From Ignavibacteria bacterium (GTDB taxonomy: Bacteria > Bacteroidota > Ignavibacteria > Ignavibacteriales > Ignavibacteriaceae), in the NCBI GenBank assembly GCA_030648225.1, contig JAUSIA010000239.1:1-13081 (forward strand): a stretch of DNA of 13,081 nucleotides, in the 5' to 3' direction. Positions 7,910 to 13,081 of the stretch are shown piece after piece; positions within the stretch are counted from its first letter, which is position 1, and every line of letters starts with the position of its first letter. The notes below the pieces were generated by a model. It did no database searches, was not told the origin of the DNA, and saw only the letters and a program-made list of their open reading frames with translations. Made by a program: the position numbers and the translations under genes.

Positions 7910-8882
7910 TTAAAAAAATTTCCTTTCCGTTTTTATTAATTGAAATACGGGTTGCTTCAATTGCTAATATTGCGGCAATTCCATCTTTGATCCCGGGATG
8001 AGCCTGATTATTTAATCTGATTAATTCGAAGAAATTTTTTAATTGAATATCATAAGTTTTTTTTATAGGCGAAGTCTTCCTCGTGAGTTTTCTTTTAATC
8101 ATATCATTTAAGTCAAGGAATGATCTAATATTTCCCGGTTCCGGATTTATCCTTACCGAAGAAAGAGTTACAAAAAAAGTTTCATTATCACTTCTTACTT
8201 TAATTGATTTTATTGTTTTGTTTAAATGTGAAAGATGACATTTAATAGAAATTCCTCCGGAAATTTTAACATTCATTTGAAAAATATCTTCACCTGCTGA
8301 AACAGCAGATATTGATTTTATCTCCTTATTAAAGATGAATCTTATTAAATCAAATAAATGAGGACCTAAATTGTCTAAGGGATCGCTAATAAATGAAACG
8401 GGGTTCCACTTACTATAATTACTCGTAAGGACCATTTCTGCTGAATTAATTTTTGGATTTTCAGAAAGTTTCTCTTTTAAATGAACTATTGGCTGCCAAT
8501 ATCTATGATTAAAGCCCATCATAAGAGATGCTTTTGAAGATGATTCCAGCTCAATTAGTTCTTTTATTCCTCCTGTTGATAATGCCAGCGGTTTTTCGAC
8601 TAATACATATTTATTTTTTTTTAATAACTCAGAAGACAATGCAATGTGTGTATCAGGCGGGCTGCATATAATTCCGGCATCAATTTGGTCAATTAAATTT
8701 CCATCCAGTGAATGATAATGAAAACAATTTTTAAATTTTTTACCGATCAACTCTCTTCTTTCTTCATTAGGGTCTACAACCGCTACAACTTCAACATCGG
8801 AAAATTTATTTATTGCCGATAAATAAATTAATTCAGCAGCCCTGCCGCATCCTATTAATCCAATTTTTAATGAGGGAATCAA
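7896..8882 (-). CDS. Gfo/Idh/MocA family sugar oxidoreductase
   Basis: Cytoplasmic NAD(P)-dependent dehydrogenase of 328 aa, a usual length for the family. The N-terminal Rossmann fold shows IGLIGCGRAAE (G8-x2-G11-x-G13) and an acidic residue after the second strand (VVDPNEER). VEKPLA (E96, K97, P98) is the family hallmark near the active site. In the C-terminal domain DNLGPHLFDLIRF carries the likely catalytic H175 and D178. Members in glycan loci oxidise or reduce sugar nucleotides or free sugars, for example at C3. The start overlaps the stop of the upstream glycosyltransferase in an ATGA, and its own end overlaps the next gene by 14 bp, so it sits firmly inside the operon. The substrate cannot be predicted from sequence alone. 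Confidence 0.92.
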   Translation of the reverse strand: MIPSLKIGLIGCGRAAELIYLSAINKFSDVEVVAVVDPNEERRELIGKKFKNCFHYHSLDGNLIDQIDAGIICSPPDTHIALSSELLKKNKYVLVEKPLALSTGGIKELIELESSSKASLMMGFNHRYWQPIVHLKEKLSENPKINSAEMVLTSNYSKWNPVSFISDPLDNLGPHLFDLIRFIFNKEIKSISAVSAGEDIFQMNVKISGGISIKCHLSHLNKTIKSIKVRSDNETFFVTLSSVRINPEPGNIRSFLDLNDMIKRKLTRKTSPIKKTYDIQLKNFFELIRLNNQAHPGIKDGIAAILAIEATRISINKNGKEIFLNEIN

Positions 8883-9802
8883 GTATGTTCCTTCAAAAGC
8901 TTTTGATTACCTTTCCAAAATCCTTTTGTCCAGGCTGATAATCCCAAAATTAAAAAAGGGAAGTAAAATATAATTCTTACAATTCCTATCGGATTCCACT
9001 GCATCGTCCGGACTGAAATATAAATTAACCTCTTAAATCCGAACAGAAGCGAATATAACCAACTGCTTCTAAATTTATTTTGTTTGGAAGAAATCTTTAG
9101 ATTTAAATAACCTCTATAAAAACCAAGACTTTCATTATGCTTCATAAACCCGGTAAAATTTTTTCTGCCGCTATGATGTATAACTATTTGAGGATTAAAA
9201 ATAATTTTACCTTTACATATTCTAATTGCAGATTCACTAAATTTTACATCTTCGCCGGTTTCAACCTGTTCCGGAAACCCACCTGTCTTAATAAATAATC
9301 CTTTAGTAATTCCTAAATTGCACGCCGGGAAATGACTAATATTATTTGATGGACGATGCTTCTGGAAATCGGGGAACTGCAATAAATTATCAACAGATGC
9401 AATTGGATGAAATGGGTATAAATTAATTATCGGACCTATAACTATTTCATTTCCATCTTTTAGAGATGAAAAAATTTTAAAGACCCAGGTTGAAGAAGGG
9501 ACACAATCTGCATCTGTAAAAGCTAAAAGGTTTGATTTCGAATTTAATACACCAAGATTTCTTGCTTTTCCAGGATACATTAATGAATTAGAAGAAATTA
9601 AAATTACATTTGGTATCGAATTAATTAATTGTTTTACCTCCTGGTCATTTCCACTTTCCACAACTATCACTTCAAATGGATAATCAAAATTTTGATTTTG
9701 TAATCCATTTAAACAGCATGCTAAGTCCTGTTTATCACCATAAAAAGGTATAACCACTGATATTACTATAGAGGAAATTTGAGAATTGACTTCACTGTTC
9801 AT
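8879..9802 (-). CDS. Glycosyltransferase family 2 (second GT of the cluster)
   Basis: Protein of 307 aa with a GT-A fold that transfers a sugar from a nucleotide-sugar donor. After a short N-terminal tail, ISVVIPFYGDKQDL begins the fold; FEVIVVESGND (44-53) is the nucleotide-binding strand; FTDADCV gives the metal-binding DxD (D97, D99); GGFPEQVETGEDVKFS contains the catalytic-site ED (E184, D185). The C-terminal part has an amphipathic and hydrophobic segment (about 272-293) that probably anchors it at the inner membrane. It is separated by one base from the upstream GT2 gene and shares an ATGA with the downstream dehydrogenase. It is clearly different from its GT2 neighbour, so the two probably add different sugars or make different linkages. 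Donor and acceptor are unknown. Confidence 0.92.
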   Translation of the reverse strand: MNSEVNSQISSIVISVVIPFYGDKQDLACCLNGLQNQNFDYPFEVIVVESGNDQEVKQLINSIPNVILISSNSLMYPGKARNLGVLNSKSNLLAFTDADCVPSSTWVFKIFSSLKDGNEIVIGPIINLYPFHPIASVDNLLQFPDFQKHRPSNNISHFPACNLGITKGLFIKTGGFPEQVETGEDVKFSESAIRICKGKIIFNPQIVIHHSGRKNFTGFMKHNESLGFYRGYLNLKISSKQNKFRSSWLYSLLFGFKRLIYISVRTMQWNPIGIVRIIFYFPFLILGLSAWTKGFWKGNQKLLKEHT

Positions 9803-9803
9803 C

Positions 9804-10718
9804 TTATTTGAACAAACTTAAAAAACTGCGAAAATGAGTATAAACTATTTTATACTCCCCGCGAGTTAGCTGCTTGAGAATAAGTATCAATGTTTTAAAT
9901 GGTAAAACGGAAAAAATAGTTATAAGTTGCAAGATATTTGCATGTTTTTTTATTAAATAAAAATAATTCTTTACTTTGTAAAACTCATACTCATCTACTG
10001 CTTTACCTCTTCCTTTTTTGCCCCCCTTATGATAAATAATTGCTCTATGGTTATAAAAAATCTTAAAACTTTTTTCTTTTGCCCTGATTGAAAAATCAAC
10101 ATCTTCCCACCCATAGGGATTAAAGTTTTCATCAAAAAGTCCAACTTTGCTAATTAGTTCATTACTAACGAGACACAATCCTCCACATGATGAAATGAAT
10201 TTAGATTGATCATATTGTCCTTCATCTTTTTTTCCACCTCCAATATTAACAATCTTACCTGTGAATAGATTAACAGACATTCCTCCTGCATATCCAATTA
10301 TCCCAGGCATATTCATTATATAGCATTTTGGTGTAACAATGCCGATGGTTTTATCCAAATCAAAAGATTTAACCATTTCGGAAAGAGCATATTTTTCTAC
10401 AATAACATCATTATCTAAAAACAGAATAAATTTATAATTAAATTTTTCATTGGCGAACCTGATGCCGAGATTACGTCCCCCTGCCACTCCTAAATTTATT
10501 TCACTTTCAATGAGATGAATATTTGGGAATTCATTTTTAATTGCATCCACCGATCCATCCCTGGAGCCATTATCTACAACAATAACTTCAAATTCTTTAT
10601 AGTCCTGTTTGAATATACTGTTTAGACATTCAAGAAGATCCTCTTTTTTATTGTGATTTAAAACGATTATAGCAACAAGATGCTTTTTATACATAATGGG
10701 TTGATTTTCCTCAAACAT
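9804..10718 (-). CDS. Glycosyltransferase family 2, rhamnosyltransferase-like
   Basis: Protein of 304 aa with all GT2 landmarks: VAIIVLNHNKKEDLLECL, VIVVDNGSRDGS (D49), NLGVAGGRNLGI (75-86), FLDNDV with the DxD-type site (D102, D104) and FNPYGWEDVDFSIRA (E205, D206, D208). The NHN, NxGxxGGRNxG and WEDVDF blocks are those of the WbbL/rhamnosyltransferase-like subgroup, though donor specificity is not proven by them. The C-terminal 60 residues are hydrophobic and basic, probably membrane-associated. A second possible start is the ATG at 10692-10694 (Met9), just before the first beta strand; neither start has a convincing Shine-Dalgarno site. It follows the only sizeable gap in the cluster (165 bp) and is one base from the next GT gene. 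Confidence 0.92.
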   Translation of the reverse strand: MFEENQPIMYKKHLVAIIVLNHNKKEDLLECLNSIFKQDYKEFEVIVVDNGSRDGSVDAIKNEFPNIHLIESEINLGVAGGRNLGIRFANEKFNYKFILFLDNDVIVEKYALSEMVKSFDLDKTIGIVTPKCYIMNMPGIIGYAGGMSVNLFTGKIVNIGGGKKDEGQYDQSKFISSCGGLCLVSNELISKVGLFDENFNPYGWEDVDFSIRAKEKSFKIFYNHRAIIYHKGGKKGRGKAVDEYEFYKVKNYFYLIKKHANILQLITIFSVLPFKTLILILKQLTRGEYKIVYTHFRSFLSLFK

Positions 10719-10883
10719 ACTTTTTCAGGATATTTAATAAAAACATTATTGTAAAAATCTATATGGTTGCTTATTGTGACCCTGCTAAATTTTTGAAACT
10801 CCTTTTTGCTACCTGCCCGTGACTTCTGCAGATTCCAATAATGGGATCTTGAAAAAGAGAAATTTAATAATTCCCCTGAAACA
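10719..10883. other. 165-bp gap inside the minus-strand cluster
   Basis: This is the only gap over 30 bp between cluster genes. Just at its upstream edge, a 5-bp hairpin (CCTGA at 10884-10888 and TCAGG at 10875-10879, read on the minus strand, loop TGTT) includes the stop codon of the aldo/keto reductase. It has no T-run after it, so it is not a standard terminator. A minus-strand frame runs through the gap, but it begins inside the reductase gene, continues into the glycosyltransferase gene, and resembles no protein I know. An internal promoter is possible, but I see no good -35/-10 pair. Confidence 0.4.
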
Positions 10884-11897
10884 TCAGGAAGATACAGTAT
10901 ACTTTGATTCTTGAGAATAAATTTTAAAGACTTTTTCCAATTCTTTAAAAGATAGATCCGGCTTTGAAAGTATTCTGAGATTTTCTTTAAGATGTTCAAA
11001 TGATTTTGTTCCTGCAATAAGAGTTGATACCTCATGAAATTTAAGAATAAACCTGATAGCAGCTTCGGGTATAATTTTTTTATTAATTTCCTTTTCCAGC
11101 TTTTTTAAGTTTCCCTTATGTCGCTCATAAAATTCTTGCCCGCTTATTAAAGATCCGGTTTTCACTTTGCCATATTCTGTTAATAATCCTCTTGCAAGAG
11201 GCACTTTTGCAATTATTCCGATTTTTTTTTGCTCAAGAAATGGGAAAAGTTTCCACGCAGCTTCCTGATGAAGCAAATTAAACTCTATCTGTAAAGCTGA
11301 AATTTCAGGATAATTTAAACACAAAACAGCATCATCTATTGTATGTGCAGAAACCCCATAAAAACGAATTTTACCTTCTTTCTTCAGCTCGTTTAAAATT
11401 TTAAATATTTCTCCTTTTTGGATTAATTCAGTAGGAGGATTATGGAGAAGATAAAAATCTATATAATCTGTATTAAGCCGTTTTAAACTTTTCTCTATAG
11501 ATGATTGAATATGCTTATAAGAAAAATTCTGATTTTTTTTAGATAGTTTCTTTAAATTCTTTTTAAATGGAGCAATCAGCTTTCGTGCATTACCAAGAAA
11601 AGGGATTAAACTTTTAGCCCTTAAGCTTAATGACGATGGCAAAAAACCAACTTTTGTACAAATAATTACTTTACTTCTTTTATTCCCGAATGCTTTGCCG
11701 ATCAATATTTCCGAATGTCCATAAGCATAGCTATCAGCAGTATCAAAAAAGTTAATACCGTTTTCAAAAGCATAGTTCAGAACCTTGAGAAATTCATTTT
11801 CATCAGCATAGTTAAATATTGAATTGCCGAGGGAAGAACAACCCAATCCCAGTTCAGAAACTTCTAATCCTGTAAAGCCTAAATTTCTATAATTCAT
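10884..11897 (-). CDS. Aldo/keto reductase family oxidoreductase
   Basis: Cytoplasmic NADPH-dependent reductase of 337 aa with the TIM-barrel AKR fold. MNYRNLGFTGLEVSELGLG is the standard opening. The catalytic tetrad is complete: D52 and Y57 in FFDTADSYAYGHSE, K82 in CTKVGF and H152 in YLLHNPP. Later, IRFYGVSAH, LQIEFNLLHQEA and STLIAGTKSFEHLKENL match strand and NADP-binding regions of the family. The stretch at about 85-125 is a longer, Lys-rich insertion than in most short AKRs and probably forms a surface loop. In glycan clusters such enzymes often reduce a keto-sugar or are annotated as putative sugar dehydrogenases; the true substrate is not known. It starts 16 bp after the stop of the phosphodiesterase-like gene upstream, which supports co-transcription. 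Confidence 0.92.
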   Translation of the reverse strand: MNYRNLGFTGLEVSELGLGCSSLGNSIFNYADENEFLKVLNYAFENGINFFDTADSYAYGHSEILIGKAFGNKRSKVIICTKVGFLPSSLSLRAKSLIPFLGNARKLIAPFKKNLKKLSKKNQNFSYKHIQSSIEKSLKRLNTDYIDFYLLHNPPTELIQKGEIFKILNELKKEGKIRFYGVSAHTIDDAVLCLNYPEISALQIEFNLLHQEAAWKLFPFLEQKKIGIIAKVPLARGLLTEYGKVKTGSLISGQEFYERHKGNLKKLEKEINKKIIPEAAIRFILKFHEVSTLIAGTKSFEHLKENLRILSKPDLSFKELEKVFKIYSQESKYTVSS

Positions 11898-11913
11898 ATT
11901 TGCTAAAATAAGA

Positions 11914-13081
11914 TTATGAACTTATCATATCATTTAAAACTTCCCCATCAATATCATCCGGGATTGGCACATTAAAAAAATGAAGAATCGTTGGAGCAAT
12001 ATCCATAATATTTTTTTCTTCAAGCTGCTTTAAGGGTTTGATATTTTTTCCATTAGCTATTATGAAACCGTAAGTTTGATGTGCACCTGAACGCTTATCG
12101 GGAAGTTCTCCTTGTATTGTTCCAATTCGTGTTGAATAAAGAGAATCTATAGGGTTTTCTCCTTCCCATTTTATTATTATATCGGGAAGATCATTAATAT
12201 ATTTACCACTATATCGCTCTCTTACTTTTATAACTTCTTTTACAGCTTTACTCCCTGTTCGAGGATTAATTAATTCGAGAAAAACATTCTTTATCTCTTC
12301 ACATATAATATCATATTCTTTACCAGGATTTACTTGTCCCAGTGGCTCACGCCCATTTAAATTAATTCTTATGGCTCCGGTAAAATCGGTTGGAACAGTA
12401 AAAGCCTTGCTATATTTCCAATCATTTCCCAATGTTAAAAATCTTCTTGTCCAGTCATCCCACAATTTTGCAGGAACAACTTTTTTAACTTTTTCTATCA
12501 CCTGGGCAGAAATTAAATTTTCAACTTTTTTTATTGCATAAGGTCCCCATCTTCCGGCGGGAAAGAATTTTTCTAATATATTTTTATCATTTTGGTGATT
12601 ACCATTTCCTGCCAATCCGATTTTTTTTAATATTTCAGGAACGAGGTGTTGCCCCGAATAATTTGGTCCCATTCCGGTATTAGAAAAAATAAAAATTGTT
12701 GCCTCAGGATATATTTTAATTATTTCACTTAGCGATTTATCAACTTCTTTATAAACATCAATAATAGCATCTCCACACAATTTGGCAGTTTCAGGGTTAT
12801 ATTTTGGATTTTTTTCATCCATCAAATGCCAGAAATAGTGGCCAGCCCAGTGCATTTCAGCAAAACCTATAAGAAAAAAATCCCAGGGTTCTTTTTCCAT
12901 TATCCATTTTACGATTGAAGTTCTCTTCTTTACACCAATTAAAAGTTTCTGCCGGAGTTCTTCCCATTCATCTGCATCTTCAATTATTTTTTGATACCAA
13001 CCTTCAAGAGGATGATGCCCAAATCTTGAAAAAATTTCTTTAAGCAGTTCCGGAGGTTGTGAACATTGTTTGAAATTTAAA
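11914..13081 (-). CDS. Alkaline-phosphatase-superfamily enzyme (copy 2, N-terminus outside window)
   Basis: Paralogue of the gene at 6371. The frame stays open to the window edge, about 60 codons beyond the ATG at 12898-12900; that Met lies inside a conserved region (IVKWIMEKEPWDFFL), so it is not the start. About 388 residues are visible, and roughly the first 100-150, with the first metal Asp and the nucleophile, are missing. Visible blocks are GFAEMHWAGHYFW (second His codon at 12838-12840), FSNTGMGPNYSGQHL, GAIRINLNGREP, LPDIIIKWEG, DKRSGAHQTYGF and IMDIAPTILHFFNV, which line up in order with copy 1. It differs at the usual S-D-H-G site: here SNTGMG, with Thr where copy 1 still has His, so metal binding may be altered. 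It is the most upstream visible gene of the cluster, 16 bp before the aldo/keto reductase. Presumably it handles a phosphate-type ester on a glycan intermediate; this is inference. Confidence 0.85.
   Translation of the reverse strand, partial: LNFKQCSQPPELLKEIFSRFGHHPLEGWYQKIIEDADEWEELRQKLLIGVKKRTSIVKWIMEKEPWDFFLIGFAEMHWAGHYFWHLMDEKNPKYNPETAKLCGDAIIDVYKEVDKSLSEIIKIYPEATIFIFSNTGMGPNYSGQHLVPEILKKIGLAGNGNHQNDKNILEKFFPAGRWGPYAIKKVENLISAQVIEKVKKVVPAKLWDDWTRRFLTLGNDWKYSKAFTVPTDFTGAIRINLNGREPLGQVNPGKEYDIICEEIKNVFLELINPRTGSKAVKEVIKVRERYSGKYINDLPDIIIKWEGENPIDSLYSTRIGTIQGELPDKRSGAHQTYGFIIANGKNIKPLKQLEEKNIMDIAPTILHFFNVPIPDDIDGEVLNDMISS

Noticed and set aside
10667..11035. Minus-strand open frame of 122 codons across the 165-bp gap
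   Set aside because: It starts inside the aldo/keto reductase, ends inside the glycosyltransferase gene, and its translation resembles no known protein. A decayed gene remnant cannot be excluded for the middle part.

Overview
The window is AT-rich bacterial DNA. I see no tRNA, rRNA, CRISPR array or insertion sequence. A dipeptidyl-peptidase of family S46, low GC, few strong Shine-Dalgarno sites and dense one-way gene packing suggest the Bacteroidota/Chlorobiota/Ignavibacteriota group. My best guess is an ignavibacterial genome, but no marker gene here fixes the taxon.

Left part, + strand (1-5262). The window opens inside an S46 dipeptidyl-peptidase gene. It keeps the catalytic Ser and an Arg 18 residues later that marks the Asp/Glu-specific DPP11 type. 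After a 451-bp gap with no convincing gene, a good ribosome-binding site leads into a two-gene unit. The first gene encodes a 176-aa protein of unknown function. The second, 24 bp downstream, encodes a 938-aa SNF2-related protein. That protein has a long family-less basic N-terminus, a strongly acidic linker, an ATPase core with intact Walker A and B but eroded motifs III, V and VI, and a C-terminal domain that looks like an Mrr-type nuclease fold without its catalytic Lys. This pair is the least explained and most interesting part of the window.

Right part, - strand (5361-13081). Seven genes run in the same direction and meet the SNF2 gene tail to tail across about 100 bp. In order of transcription (right to left) they are: an alkaline-phosphatase-superfamily enzyme cut by the window edge, an aldo/keto reductase, two family-2 glycosyltransferases, a Gfo/Idh/MocA sugar dehydrogenase, a second alkaline-phosphatase-superfamily enzyme, and a flippase-like membrane protein of the LPG-synthase TM family. 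Most junctions are overlaps or gaps under 30 bp, so this reads as one operon. The likely theme is making and handling a surface or secondary-metabolite glycan: sugar redox by the two oxidoreductases, sugar transfer by the two GT2 enzymes, hydrolysis or transfer of a phospho- or sulfo-ester by the two paralogues, and a membrane step by the last gene. The actual glycan cannot be read from the sequence.
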